Assembly (NCBI GenBank): GCA_021845595.1
Contig: JAJZVV010000015.1
Coordinates: 16,294 to 80,293, forward strand
Length of the DNA: 64,000 nucleotides
Direction: 5' to 3'
Source: Pseudomonadota bacterium
GTDB taxonomy: Bacteria > Pseudomonadota > Alphaproteobacteria > Acetobacterales > Acetobacteraceae
Under the pieces are notes generated by a model. That model was not told the origin of the DNA. It ran no database searches and saw nothing but the letters and a program-made list of their open reading frames with translations. Made by a program: the position numbers and the translations under genes. Positions 1 through 9,958 of the stretch are shown here, piece by piece; within the stretch, counting starts at the first letter, position 1; each line of letters starts with the position of its first letter.

Positions 1-706
1 AGCGGTCCAGCCGCGCATGGGCGAAATCGAGCCCGACGCGCGCGGCGAGGCGGCGGCACAGCGCCTCCTGCGCCGGCACCGGGAAGGGCCCCGGGATCGG
101 TCGCGGCGGCGGGCGGCTTGCCTGGTGCTCCTCCGCCGCCGGCAGCGCGGTGGCGAGGAAGGCCTCGTAGCGATCGAAGATCGGCGCCACGTCGGCGGCG
201 CCGATGCCGCGCTGGTAGCCGTCCATCAGCGCGTCATAGGGCGAAAGCCCGAGCGCGCCGGCCAGCGCGGCGGCCTGCTCGCGCACCAGGCGCACCACGG
301 TTTCGAGCCGCGGGCGGACGCGGGCGAAATCGGCCGCGCGCCGCGCCTCCCGCCAGACCGTCTCGCAGGCGGCGTTGGCCCGCGCCTGCGCCTCGACGAG
401 GTCGGCCGGCAGCGCCACGGCGCGGACGCGGGCGTGGCGCATCAGCGCCAGATTCGCCGCCGCCCATGGCTCCGCCGCCGACGCCGCTTCGAGGTCCTCG
501 GCCAGGGCCGGCTCGGTGAGCAGCCCGTGGCCGAGCCCGGCGAGGACGGCGAACTGTTCGCCGCGCGCCGCCGCGCCGCCTTCGGGCATCATCGCCGCCG
601 CGTCCCAGCCGAGCATGGCGGACGCCTCGCCGAGCACGGCGATGCGATGGAACCGCGCCGCCGCCCGCGCGTAGGCCGCCGCGCCGGCTGAACCTGCTGG
701 CGTCAT
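1..706 (-). CDS. M32 family metallocarboxypeptidase (Taq-type), N-terminal part, runs off the window
   Basis: Reading the minus strand from an ATG at 706 gives 235 codons with no stop before the window edge. The start overlaps the SURF1 stop as ATGA, so the two genes are translationally coupled. The segment LGWDAAAMMPEGGAAARGEQ near residues 32-51 matches the conserved N-terminal WD..MP.GG...RGEQ motif of carboxypeptidase Taq/M32 enzymes, and SPYDALMDGYQRG fits their later conserved helix. These are zinc-dependent cytosolic enzymes that trim C-terminal residues. The HEXXH zinc site lies beyond the window, so catalysis cannot be checked here. Confidence 0.8.
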   Translation of the reverse strand, partial: MTPAGSAGAAAYARAAARFHRIAVLGEASAMLGWDAAAMMPEGGAAARGEQFAVLAGLGHGLLTEPALAEDLEAASAAEPWAAANLALMRHARVRAVALPADLVEAQARANAACETVWREARRAADFARVRPRLETVVRLVREQAAALAGALGLSPYDALMDGYQRGIGAADVAPIFDRYEAFLATALPAAEEHQASRPPPRPIPGPFPVPAQEALCRRLAARVGLDFAHARLDR

Positions 707-1407
707 CGGTCTTGTCCTTCCTGCGTCAGCGTTTTGCGCGCCCATAGCGCGAACACCACCGCCAGCACCGTGGCGAGGCCGAACCAGGTCAGCGCGTAGG
801 AGAGATGGTCGTTCGGCGGCCGCGGCATGGCCAGCGCCGGCTGCGGCACCGCCCCGGCGGGCAGCGGCTCCGGCGCCAGCACCACCAGCGTGTAGGGCGC
901 AAGACCGGGGAGGCCGAGCACCGCGCCGATGGCGGCGGGGTCGAGCGTGTAGACATGCCGCCCCGGCGCGTCGTCACGCGGGCTGAGCCAGCCGGGATGT
1001 TCGGGCGGGCGCAGGAAGCCGGTCAGGCTGGTCTCCGCGCCCCCCGCCGGCGCCGATCCGGGCGTCAGGAGCCACCCCTCGGGCGCCCATCCGAGATCGA
1101 CCAGCAGCGGCGACGACGCACCGCGCTCCAGCACCGCCAGCACCTGCGCGCCCATGCGCCCGTCGCGCACCTCGGCGCCGTAGCGTGCGGTGAGATCGGT
1201 GCGCAGCCGGCCGGCGACGGTGACGCGCTGGAACGGATCGGACCGGTCCACCGCCGCCAGCGGCGCCGGCGGGCGCGCCACGGCGGCGTCGATCTCGGCC
1301 AGCAGCGCCTGCTTCCAGGCCAGACGATGCAGCTGCCAGACGCCGAGCCCCATGAGCGTGGCGAACATGGCGAGGCTCATCAGCCCGGGCCCGAGGAGCC
1401 GGCGCAT
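703..1407 (-). CDS. SURF1-family cytochrome c oxidase assembly protein
   Basis: This 234-residue protein has an N-terminal membrane helix followed by the SURF1 signature GVWQLHRLAWKQ, and a second helix near the C-terminus just before the basic tail. SURF1 proteins help insert heme a into oxidase subunit I. The ATG at 1407, which begins MRRLLGPG, was chosen because it starts 10 bases after the DUF983 stop. A longer reading from 1440 would overlap that gene and add 11 residues unlike the family. It is the last cox-cluster gene and overlaps the carboxypeptidase start by 4 bases. Confidence 0.88.
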   Translation of the reverse strand: MRRLLGPGLMSLAMFATLMGLGVWQLHRLAWKQALLAEIDAAVARPPAPLAAVDRSDPFQRVTVAGRLRTDLTARYGAEVRDGRMGAQVLAVLERGASSPLLVDLGWAPEGWLLTPGSAPAGGAETSLTGFLRPPEHPGWLSPRDDAPGRHVYTLDPAAIGAVLGLPGLAPYTLVVLAPEPLPAGAVPQPALAMPRPPNDHLSYALTWFGLATVLAVVFALWARKTLTQEGQDR

Positions 1408-1417
1408 CACGCCGCCG

Positions 1418-1777
1418 TCAGAGCCCCATCTCGGTGGCACGATGGCGGAATTGCAGGGCGACCAGCGCGGCCTTGATCGGGCGCAGCAGCCCGATCGCGG
1501 CGGGGAACGTGACGACGGGCCAGAGGATGGCGTGGACCCAGAGCGGCGGGGCGAAGGTGAATTCCACCCAGAAGGCGAGGCCGACGACGACGGCGCCGAG
1601 CACCAGCGTCACCGCCACCGCCGGGCCATCGCCGGCGTCATGGGCGCGGAGGTCGAGCCCGCAGACCGGACAGGCGTCGCGGATCGTCAGCACGCCGTCG
1701 AAAATCCGCCCCTCGCCGCAGCGTGGGCAGCGCCCGAGCAGCGCCGCCCGCAGCACCGAGATGGCCGGCTCGGCCAT
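1418..1777 (-). CDS. DUF983 family small membrane protein
   Basis: The 119-residue protein has two Cys pairs in its N-terminal part, CPRCG at about 17-21 and CPVCG at about 36-40. These look like a zinc ribbon. Two hydrophobic segments follow (about 54-72 and 80-100). This is the DUF983 arrangement, typically found among alphaproteobacterial cytochrome oxidase genes between subunit III and SURF1, as here. Its biochemical role is unknown; an assembly role is inferred only from context. Confidence 0.85.
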   Translation of the reverse strand: MAEPAISVLRAALLGRCPRCGEGRIFDGVLTIRDACPVCGLDLRAHDAGDGPAVAVTLVLGAVVVGLAFWVEFTFAPPLWVHAILWPVVTFPAAIGLLRPIKAALVALQFRHRATEMGL

Positions 1778-1796
1778 TCAAGCCGGCCCGCCCATC

Positions 1797-2651
1797 TCAG
1801 CCGGCCGTGACCGGGCCGGCGCCCCACCAGTAGATGCAGGAGAACAGGAACAGCCAGACGACATCGACGAAGTGCCAGTACCAGGCCGCCGCCTCGAAGC
1901 CGAAATGCCGCTCCGGCGTGAACTGCCCGGCGCGGGCGCGGAAGAAGCAGACGATGAGGAACAGCGTGCCGACGATGACATGGAAGCCGTGGAACCCGGT
2001 GGCGAGGAAGAACACCGAGGGATAGACGCTGCCGCCGAAAGCGAACGGGGAATGGGCGTATTCGTTGGCCTGCAGCGCGGTGAAGCAGAGGCCGAGCACG
2101 ACGGTGAGGCCGAGGCCGCGCACCAGCCCGGAGCGGTTGCCGGCGAGCAGGGAGTGGTGCGCCCAGGTGACCGTGGTGCCCGAGAGCAGCAGGATCATGG
2201 TGTTGAGGAACGGCACCGCGAACGGCGCGATGGTGATGATGCCCTCCGGCGGCCAGACCAGCGCCTTGGCGCCGGAGACGTGCTCCGGGAACAGCGCGAA
2301 GTTGAAATAGGCCCAGAAGAAGGCGACGAAGAACATCACCTCGCTGGAGATGAACAGCAGCATGCCGTAGCGCAGGCCGAGCCGGACCACCGGCGAGTGC
2401 AGCCCCGGCGTGCGGCTTTCCCGGAGCACGTCCCGCCACCACACGAACATCGTCGCCAGCACCACGGCCAGGCCGATGATCAGCATCGTGTAGTTCTTGT
2501 AGTGCGCGACGAAGATGATGCCGAGCACGGTGAACAGGCCACCGACCGCGCCGACGATCGGCCACGGGCTGGGATCGACCAGATGGTAGGGCTGCTTCAG
2601 CCCCGAACTCATCGCCGGCGCCTGGTCATGGGTGTCGCTGATGCTGCTCAT
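1797..2651 (-). CDS. ctaE: Cytochrome c oxidase subunit III
   Basis: The 284-residue protein has seven hydrophobic segments and subunit III motifs such as YHLVDPSPWP near residue 21 and the HFxDVVW motif near the end (YWHFVDVVWLFLF). It is the third core subunit of an aa3-type heme-copper oxidase in the inner membrane; it binds lipid and stabilises subunit I. In many relatives ctaG sits just upstream, but here only about 95 bases separate it from the coxF-like gene. Confidence 0.95.
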   Translation of the reverse strand: MSSISDTHDQAPAMSSGLKQPYHLVDPSPWPIVGAVGGLFTVLGIIFVAHYKNYTMLIIGLAVVLATMFVWWRDVLRESRTPGLHSPVVRLGLRYGMLLFISSEVMFFVAFFWAYFNFALFPEHVSGAKALVWPPEGIITIAPFAVPFLNTMILLLSGTTVTWAHHSLLAGNRSGLVRGLGLTVVLGLCFTALQANEYAHSPFAFGGSVYPSVFFLATGFHGFHVIVGTLFLIVCFFRARAGQFTPERHFGFEAAAWYWHFVDVVWLFLFSCIYWWGAGPVTAG

Positions 2652-2681
2652 GCCGTTTCCGTTCCATTCAACTCCGAGATC

Positions 2682-2732
2682 CGCCCCGGTTGGGGGCGCA
2701 TCATGATCAAAACCAAGCCCCGTTCAAGGGGC
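2682..2732 (-). other. Two tandem GC-rich hairpins between coxF and ctaE
   Basis: The gap holds two inverted repeats. GCCCC/GGGGC at 2717-2721 and 2728-2732 is followed on the minus strand by TTGGTTTT, which looks like a weak intrinsic terminator or attenuator. CGCCCC/GGGGCG at 2682-2687 and 2693-2698 is the second. They lie where ctaG is found in relatives and could lower or process the transcript ahead of subunit III. That role is inference. Confidence 0.4.
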
Positions 2733-2745
2733 GCCGGCGCCGGCC

Positions 2746-2898
2746 TCAACTCCGGTGCCCCAGCTTCACCAGGGTCATGGCGTAGAACAGCACCGACAGC
2801 CCGATCAGCACCGCGAGCAGCGCCCAGTTGCGGCCCCGACGACGGCGCGCCGCTGCCTCGGCCGGGGTTTCGCTGGGCCGCTCCACGCTCGCGCTCAC
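2746..2898 (-). CDS. CoxF-like small membrane protein of the cox cluster
   Basis: This 50-residue protein starts at a GTG (2896-2898) that overlaps the ctaB stop as GTGA. It has a short charged N-terminus with an Arg-rich patch (ARRRRGRN) and one membrane helix ending in [10 protein letters not shown]. The pattern, single helix plus FYA.T..KLG, matches the small CoxF-type protein encoded between ctaB and ctaG in alphaproteobacterial oxidase clusters. Its function is not established; assembly is a guess from position. Confidence 0.75.
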   Translation of the reverse strand: MSASVERPSETPAEAAARRRRGRNWALLAVLIGLSVLFYAMTLVKLGHRS

Positions 2899-3890
2899 CC
2901 CGCCCACCCGCCGAGACGATCGACGACGAGGGCGGCGAAGATCAGGAACAGATAGAGGATCGAGAACCGGAAGGCGGCTTTCGCCGGCGCGTCGCCGGTC
3001 CGGCTGACGCCGCGCTCATCCTGCGCATCGCGCAGCACGCGCCAGGCGCTGAACAGGAAGAAGCCGCCGAGCACCGCAGCCGAGGCGCCGTAGATCGCGC
3101 CGGCGCGGCCGAGCGCCCAGGGCAGCAGCGACAGCGGCACCAGCACCAGCGTGTAGAGCATCACCTGCCGCCGCGTCTCCCGCGCACCGGCGACGACGGG
3201 CAGCATCGGCACGCCGGCGCGGGCATAGTCGGCATGGGCGAACAGCGACAGCGACCAGAAATGCGGCGGTGTCCAGATGAAGATCAGCGCGAACATCAGC
3301 ACCGGCAGCAGATCCACCGACCCCGTCACCGCCGCCCACCCGATCACCGGGGGAAACGCGCCGGCGGCGCCGCCGATGACGATGTTCTGCGGCGTCCGCC
3401 GCTTCAGCCACATGGTGTAGACGAAGACATAGAACGCGATCGAGAGCGCCAGCACAGCAGCGGCGACGGCGTTTGTCGCCAGCCCCATCAGCATCACGGC
3501 GGCGACGGAGAGGGTGACGCCGAAGCCCAGCGCCGCCTCCGGCGCGATCCGCCCGGCGGGCACCGGCCGCTGCGCCGTGCGCCGCATCAGCGCATCGATG
3601 TCGCGGTCGTACCACATGTTGATCGCCCCCGCCGCCCCGGCCCCGACCGCGATGGCGAGGATCGCCGCCAGCGCCAGGACCGGGTTCAGCGACCCCGGCG
3701 CGAGCAGCAGCCCGACCAGCCCGGTGAAGACGACGAGCGACATCACCCGCGGCTTGAGCAGGGCGAACCAGTCGGCCGCGCTCGATTCGCCGAGCATGAC
3801 CGGGTCGGCGAAGACGCCCTCCGGAGCGGGAACCGACCGGGCGACGCCCATCCCCCGGTCGGCGAGCAGCGCAGTCGAGTCGCGCATCAT
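2895..3890 (-). CDS. ctaB: Protoheme IX farnesyltransferase (heme O synthase)
   Basis: The 331-residue polytopic UbiA-family prenyltransferase carries the Asp-rich motif [15 protein letters not shown] at about 103-117, which binds farnesyl diphosphate and magnesium, and [16 protein letters not shown] near residue 45. It converts heme b to heme o, the precursor of heme a. The ATG at 3890 lies 4 bases after the ctaD stop; a reading from 3926 would overlap ctaD. Confidence 0.94.
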   Translation of the reverse strand: MMRDSTALLADRGMGVARSVPAPEGVFADPVMLGESSAADWFALLKPRVMSLVVFTGLVGLLLAPGSLNPVLALAAILAIAVGAGAAGAINMWYDRDIDALMRRTAQRPVPAGRIAPEAALGFGVTLSVAAVMLMGLATNAVAAAVLALSIAFYVFVYTMWLKRRTPQNIVIGGAAGAFPPVIGWAAVTGSVDLLPVLMFALIFIWTPPHFWSLSLFAHADYARAGVPMLPVVAGARETRRQVMLYTLVLVPLSLLPWALGRAGAIYGASAAVLGGFFLFSAWRVLRDAQDERGVSRTGDAPAKAAFRFSILYLFLIFAALVVDRLGGWAG

Positions 3891-3894
3891 GCCC

Positions 3895-5580
<1,686 letters not shown>

Positions 5581-5611
5581 TCATGTCAGACGATCATAAT
5601 AAGCGGGCGTC

Positions 5612-6457
5612 TCAGGGCTGCAATTGCGCCATCTGCGCGCGCGCGCCGGCCGGCTGGATCTGCGAATTCTGCTGCGCCTTGGCCTTCTTCGCCCATTCGG
5701 CGAACTCGGCCTCCGGCACCGCCTTGATGGCGATCGGCATGATGCTGTGGCCGGTGCCGCAGATCTGATTGCACTCGCCATAATACGTGCCGGGCTTGTC
5801 GATCCGCACCCAGGTCTCGATCGTCCGCCCGGGGATGGCGTAGCGCTGCACGCCGAGGCTCGGGATGAAGAAGCTGTGGATGACGTCGGCGCTCGTGGTC
5901 AGGATGCGGATGTCCTTCCCCACCGGCAGCACCGCCGGCGCATCGACATCGAGCAGGCGGAGCTGGCCGGGCTTGAGATCGTCGTCCGACACGCCATGGC
6001 TGTCGAAATCGAGCCCGCCCTGGTCGGGGTAGGAATATTGCCAGTACCACTGGTGCGCCGTGACCTTCAGCGTCAGCGCCGGATCGTGCGTGCGGTCCTC
6101 GAAATACACCAGACGGAACGAGGGGATGGCGATGACCACCAGGATCAGCACTGGCAGCACCGTCCACAGCACCTCGATCAGCGTGTTGTGGCTGTTGCGC
6201 GAGGGCACCGGGTTGCGCTTGGCGCTGTAGCGGTAGAGCACCCAGCCCAGCAGCCCGGCCACGAAGATCGTGATCAGCGTGATGATCACCAGCACGAAAT
6301 CGTGCAGCGCGATGATCTCGCGCTTCACCGGGCTGAAGCCCGGCTGCATGCCGATCTCCCACGGGGTCGGCGTCTGCGCGAGCGCGGCGTGCGCGCCGGC
6401 GAGGAGCATCATGACGGGTAACAGAAGTGCGGCAGGGCGCCGCGCCAGAAGATTCAT
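5612..6457 (-). CDS. ctaC: Cytochrome c oxidase subunit II (CuA)
   Basis: The 281-residue protein has a signal peptide ending near ALAQ (residue 28), two membrane helices (about 50-75 and 95-115) and a periplasmic cupredoxin domain. CuA ligands fit the family: H194, C229, C233, H237 and M240 (CNQICGTGHSIM), with the aromatic electron-entry patch HQWYWQYSY at 135-143. It takes electrons from cytochrome c. It is the first gene of the minus-strand cox cluster. Confidence 0.95.
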   Translation of the reverse strand: MNLLARRPAALLLPVMMLLAGAHAALAQTPTPWEIGMQPGFSPVKREIIALHDFVLVIITLITIFVAGLLGWVLYRYSAKRNPVPSRNSHNTLIEVLWTVLPVLILVVIAIPSFRLVYFEDRTHDPALTLKVTAHQWYWQYSYPDQGGLDFDSHGVSDDDLKPGQLRLLDVDAPAVLPVGKDIRILTTSADVIHSFFIPSLGVQRYAIPGRTIETWVRIDKPGTYYGECNQICGTGHSIMPIAIKAVPEAEFAEWAKKAKAQQNSQIQPAGARAQMAQLQP

Positions 6458-6577
6458 CGGCCGTCCATCCCGGGTTCGAGGTGCCGGGCCATCTCCCCCC
6501 CGGCAGCAGAGTGTCTGGGCTAGCCGACAAGCCGGCCCAGATCAAGATACCACGCCGTCAGTCCGCCGCGCGGAGCA

Positions 6578-7237
6578 TCAGTTCGGCAGGCGGATCAAGG
6601 TGAAGAGCCCGAACGGCGACATCGCGCGCGGCTCGGCCTGGGTGCGGTCCTCGGGGCCGAGCAGTGCCTCGATGAGGAAATCCGGGTGCCAGCCGAGCGC
6701 GCGCGAGGCCGGCGCCAGCGCCCGCTCCGCCCACCAGCGCGGCCCGCGCTCGGCGGCGAAGTGGTTGATGAACAGGAGCGTTCCGCCGGGGCGCACGACG
6801 CGGCGCATCTCGGCCAGCAGCCGGCGCGGATGCGGCACCACGGAGGCGACGAACATCGCCACCGCGATGTCGAACGACGCGTCCGCGAAGTTGGTCGCCT
6901 CCGCGTCCATCTCCAGGAGCGCCTCCACCTGCCCCAGCCGCAGCGCGGCAACGCGCGCGCGCGCCTGGGCCAGCATCTCGCCGGAGAGATCGATGCCGGT
7001 GACGCGCTTGCCCGGCGCGTAGCGCGGCAGCGACAAGCCGGTTCCCACACCCACCTCAAGGACACGCTCGCCGGGCAGGCGGTTGATCTCGGCCACGGTC
7101 TGGCGCCGCGCGCGCGCGGTGATGCTGCCGAAGGAGGCATCGTAGATGCGCGCCCAGCGCCGATAGGCGGCGCGGACGGCGTCGGCATCGAGCGCGGCGC
7201 GCGGGGCGATCGGGCGCGTGGACAGAGCGTCGCTCAT
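6578..7237 (-). CDS. Class I SAM methyltransferase, PmtA-like phosphatidylethanolamine N-methyltransferase
   Basis: The 219-residue protein shows YRRWARIYD near residue 22, the SAM-binding loop LEVGVGTGLSLPRY, then GIDLSGEML, the order seen in the Rhodobacter-type phospholipid N-methyltransferases that convert phosphatidylethanolamine toward phosphatidylcholine. The ATG at 7237 has a good AGGAGG 10 bases upstream; a reading from 7273 lacks one. It lies just downstream of the EamA gene on the same strand. Lipid substrate is inferred from family resemblance. Confidence 0.75.
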   Translation of the reverse strand: MSDALSTRPIAPRAALDADAVRAAYRRWARIYDASFGSITARARRQTVAEINRLPGERVLEVGVGTGLSLPRYAPGKRVTGIDLSGEMLAQARARVAALRLGQVEALLEMDAEATNFADASFDIAVAMFVASVVPHPRRLLAEMRRVVRPGGTLLFINHFAAERGPRWWAERALAPASRALGWHPDFLIEALLGPEDRTQAEPRAMSPFGLFTLIRLPN

Positions 7238-7277
7238 CCGACTTGGTCCTCCTGGCGATGGGCTCGCCGGCACAGTG

Positions 7278-8186
7278 TCATCCCGGGCCTTCCCCCGCCG
7301 CCGGCGGAGGCTTTCCGGACGCGAACGCGAGCAGGCCGGCGGCGGCGATTACCACGGCGCCGCCGGCAGTGTAACCGTCCAGTCTTTCGCCGAACAGGGC
7401 CAGACCGCTGAGACTGGCCCAGATCATCTGCGAATAGCTGAGCGGCGCGAGCAGGCTCGCCGGCGCCCGCTCGAAGGCCAGCACGAGCAGGAAATGGCTG
7501 ACCCCGCCGAGCAGCCCGACCAGCCCGAGCAGCAGCCATTCGAACGGCAGCGGCGCCGTCCAGACCAGCGGCACCAGCGCCGAGGTGACCAGCGCCGGCC
7601 ACAGCCCGGTCTGCAGGATGGTCGTGGGCGAGGTATCGACCCCGGCCAGGCGGCGGGTGAGGACGTGATAGACGGCATAGACCGCGGCCGAGCCGAGCGC
7701 GAGGAACGCCGACGGCGGCAGGCCGGACCCGCCCGGGCGCAGCACGATCACCACTCCGGCGAGCCCGATCGCCACCGCCGCCCAGCGCCGGCGGCCGACG
7801 GCCTCCTTCAGCCACGCCGCCGCCAGCCCGACGGTGAGCAGCGGCGCGGTGAAATTGATCGCCGTCACCGTGGCCAGCGGCGCGTGCGCCACGGCGGCGG
7901 CAGTGAACAAATTGGATCCGGCAAGGGCGAAACTCCGCAGCACCTGCAGCCGCGGCGCGCGCGGCCACAGCCGCAGCCGCTGGCCGGCGAGCGGCAGCGC
8001 CGCACCCATCACCAAAGTGTGCACGGTGAAGCGCGCCCACGTCACCTGCAGCACCGGCAGATGCGCCACGAGCCGCTTGGTGCACACGTCCATCGCCGCG
8101 AACAGCAGCACCGCGACCAGATACAGCGCGATGCCCGCCCGCAACCCACCCCGCGCGCCTCTCCGCGCGAGCCGGTCCATGGTCAC
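7278..8186 (-). CDS. EamA/DMT-family transporter
   Basis: The 302-residue protein has ten hydrophobic segments forming two EamA repeats of about 140 residues each. Recognisable pieces are ATVTAINFTAPLLTVGLAA, a typical end of repeat 1, and SYSQMIWASLSGLALFGE in repeat 2. These inner-membrane proteins usually export amino acids, nucleotides or other small metabolites; no substrate can be read from the sequence. Two in-frame Met codons (8186, 8180) are both possible starts. Confidence 0.85.
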   Translation of the reverse strand: MTMDRLARRGARGGLRAGIALYLVAVLLFAAMDVCTKRLVAHLPVLQVTWARFTVHTLVMGAALPLAGQRLRLWPRAPRLQVLRSFALAGSNLFTAAAVAHAPLATVTAINFTAPLLTVGLAAAWLKEAVGRRRWAAVAIGLAGVVIVLRPGGSGLPPSAFLALGSAAVYAVYHVLTRRLAGVDTSPTTILQTGLWPALVTSALVPLVWTAPLPFEWLLLGLVGLLGGVSHFLLVLAFERAPASLLAPLSYSQMIWASLSGLALFGERLDGYTAGGAVVIAAAGLLAFASGKPPPAAGEGPG

Positions 8187-8232
8187 GACGCCACCCGCCC
8201 GCCGGACCGACCGGCAGGCAGCGCCGGAGACC

Positions 8233-8442
8233 TCAGTCCGCCTTGGCCAGATTCACCGCGGCAGCGCGTCCGTTCTGCTGCTGCTCGATGTCGAAGCCGA
8301 TCTTCTGGCCTTCGTTGAGGCTGCGCATGCCGGCGCGCTGCACGGCGCTGATATGCACGAACACGTCCTTGCCACCGGTATCCGGCGCAATGAACCCGTA
8401 GCCCTTGGTTGGATTGAACCACTTCACGGTGCCCTGCGGCAT
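8233..8442 (-). CDS. Cold-shock domain protein
   Basis: The 69-residue single-domain protein begins [18 protein letters not shown], containing RNP1 (KGYGFI), with RNP2 (VFVHI) at about 30-34. It binds single-stranded RNA or DNA as an RNA chaperone. The ATG at 8442 gives the normal length; an upstream Met at 8553 would add 37 low-complexity residues. No other gene lies within 330 bases upstream, so a long 5' leader is possible, as often seen for csp genes. Confidence 0.93.
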   Translation of the reverse strand: MPQGTVKWFNPTKGYGFIAPDTGGKDVFVHISAVQRAGMRSLNEGQKIGFDIEQQQNGRAAAVNLAKAD

Positions 8443-8671
8443 CGCCCCGTCGCCTTTCTGTTGCGGGCGGACCGGTCTCGCGGCCGTTTGCGCCCTTCTG
8501 AACGCCAGGCGCGCCGACACCCTCCGCACGCGCCCCTCCCCTTGGCAGCGCATGGTCCGGTTTCAGTGCCCGGACCCCGCCACCAAACGGAACGATACGC
8601 TGCGGCGAAAGGCGATGCAACGACCGCGTGTGCCGCCGGCCACCAAAGAGCGCCGTCGCCACGCGCGGGCC

Positions 8672-8761
8672 GCAGCCAGACCGGGGGCAGCCAGACCGGG
8701 GGCAGCCAGACCGGGGGCAGCCAGTGCGGGGGCAGCCAGTGCGGGGGCAGCCAGACCGGGG
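8672..8761. repeat. Six tandem copies of a 15-bp repeat downstream of gcrA
   Basis: The unit gcagccagaccgggg occurs six times without interruption. Copies 4 and 5 read tgc instead of acc at one triplet and the others are identical. The array lies in the 334-base gap between gcrA (stop at 8777) and the cold-shock gene (start at 8442), in which I see no gene. The near identity suggests recent slippage expansion. Confidence 0.95.
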
Positions 8762-8776
8762 GGCGCGGGCCACCGC

Positions 8777-9427
8777 TCAGGCAGCTTCCTCGCGCCGATC
8801 CCGAACCTTCACATAGGCCACCTGGGCGTGCTCGGCGCAGTATGGCTTGCCGGTTACCGCCGCGGCGTCGCAGAAGTGGAAATCCTTGGTGCCGGGATCG
8901 CCGATCGGCCAGCAGCAGGCGACCAGGCGCGTCGAGCGCGGCATCGGGCGGCTGACCTCGACGGAGCGCAGCCGCGCCGGCGGCCGCGCGCCCCCCCGGG
9001 CCGCTTCGCCCCGAGCCGCTTCACCCTGAGGCGCCGCCGCGGCCGGCGGCTGGGCTGCGGCGGGCTGGGCTGCGGCGGGCTGGGCTGCGGCGGGCTGGGC
9101 TGCGGCGGGCGGCGGCTCCATCCTCGCATCCGGCACCTGGGCTGGCGTCCGACTCAGCGTCGGACCGTGCGGACCCTGCGCCGAAGTGGGTGCGCCGAGC
9201 ATCGTGCCCGCCGGCAGCGCGGTGGCGCCGCCCCGCCGACGAGGCGCGGCGGCGGGGCGTTCCGCCGGCCGGCGGATCGGCGATGGCCGCGCCGGCAGAT
9301 CCAGCCGGTGCGCCTTGCCGATCACCGCGTTCTTCGACAGCCCGAGCCGGCGGCCGATTTCCGCCGTCGGCAGGCCCTCCGACCAGAAGGCGCGCAGACT
9401 CCCGATGACTTCCTCGGTCCACTCCAT
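8777..9427 (-). CDS. gcrA: GcrA cell-cycle regulator
   Basis: The 216-residue protein opens with MEWTEEVIGSLRAFWSEGLP and LGLSKNAVIGKAHRLDLPAR, the GcrA DNA-binding helix-turn-helix. Its C-terminal conserved block, CCWPIGDPGTKDFHFCD...YCAEHA, is the sigma70-contacting part. GcrA stimulates sigma70 promoters, often at methylated GANTC sites. The middle is a low-complexity Pro/Ala/Gln linker with four PAAAQ repeats that makes it longer than the roughly 170 residues of the Caulobacter protein. An isolated minus-strand gene. Confidence 0.94.
   Translation of the reverse strand: MEWTEEVIGSLRAFWSEGLPTAEIGRRLGLSKNAVIGKAHRLDLPARPSPIRRPAERPAAAPRRRGGATALPAGTMLGAPTSAQGPHGPTLSRTPAQVPDARMEPPPAAAQPAAAQPAAAQPAAAQPPAAAAPQGEAARGEAARGGARPPARLRSVEVSRPMPRSTRLVACCWPIGDPGTKDFHFCDAAAVTGKPYCAEHAQVAYVKVRDRREEAA
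9050..9109 (-). repeat. Four tandem 15-bp repeats inside gcrA
   Basis: The unit ctgggctgcggcggg occurs four times perfectly in the linker of GcrA and encodes (PAAAQ)4 in frame. Because the unit is a multiple of three, gain or loss of copies would change linker length without a frameshift. Confidence 0.95.
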
Positions 9428-9573
9428 ATCGTGGTCCTCCAGCGAAACCGACCACTACATACAGTAGGTCAGCCGAGTCGCTCAACCGGGCAGACGACGA
9501 AAAGTTGTGGAAAACTGGGGTCTCTGCGCGTCCAGGCTGTAGCCACGCGTAAACGCCGCGCTGTCGCGGCGTT
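9428..9573 (-). promoter_or_regulatory. tatA-gcrA gap: terminator-like hairpin and putative gcrA promoter
   Basis: About 30 bases after the tatA stop is a perfect 9-bp hairpin (AACGCCGCG/CGCGGCGTT, 9552-9573, CTGT loop) with only a short T run, a likely terminator. Between it and gcrA, the minus strand has TTGAGC and a TGTATGTA region about 16 bases apart, a weak sigma70-like promoter, with a GAGTC (GANTC) site at 9475-9479 between the elements. The promoter call is tentative. Confidence 0.4.
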
Positions 9574-9602
9574 CAACCCAAGCCGAGGCCGCCCCTTGCG
9601 GG

Positions 9603-9854
9603 TCAGCCCGAATGCGCGGCGGTGGTCCCCTGGGTCGTCTTGTTCGCCGCGGCAGCGCCGGGGCCACTGATCGAGCCGGCCGGACGCTCGCCGGAGGCCT
9701 CCATCGAAGCGTCCGGCTCGTCCGCCATGTTCTTCTTGAAAGCCTTGATGCCCTTGGCGAAATCGCCCATCAGCCCGCTCACTTTGCCGCCGCCGAACAG
9801 CAGCAGCACGACCATGAGCACGACCAGCCAGTGCCAGATGCTTAAGCTACCCAT
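9603..9854 (-). CDS. tatA: Twin-arginine translocase subunit TatA/E
   Basis: The 83-residue protein has one N-terminal helix ([16 protein letters not shown]), then the [20 protein letters not shown] amphipathic helix of TatA and a disordered polar tail. TatA assembles with TatBC to form the folded-protein export pore. The ATG at 9854 follows a GGAGG. No tatB or tatC is adjacent; in many alphaproteobacteria they are clustered, so they may be elsewhere in the genome. Confidence 0.92.
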   Translation of the reverse strand: MGSLSIWHWLVVLMVVLLLFGGGKVSGLMGDFAKGIKAFKKNMADEPDASMEASGERPAGSISGPGAAAANKTTQGTTAAHSG

Positions 9855-9958
9855 CGTTCCTCCGAAGCCGGGGGTGTTCCCGGACCATGGACTTGGACCG
9901 AGGCCGCGCCAGATGCAACGACTTTCCTCCAACGGCCGGCCATGTCAAGCACGCGCCC

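Noticed and set aside
17..691. Long plus-strand open frame opposite the carboxypeptidase
   Set aside because: It is Arg/Gly-rich and lacks family resemblance; the minus-strand frame has clear M32 motifs.
8672..8761. CRISPR array
   Set aside because: The repeats are 15 bases and contiguous, with no spacers.
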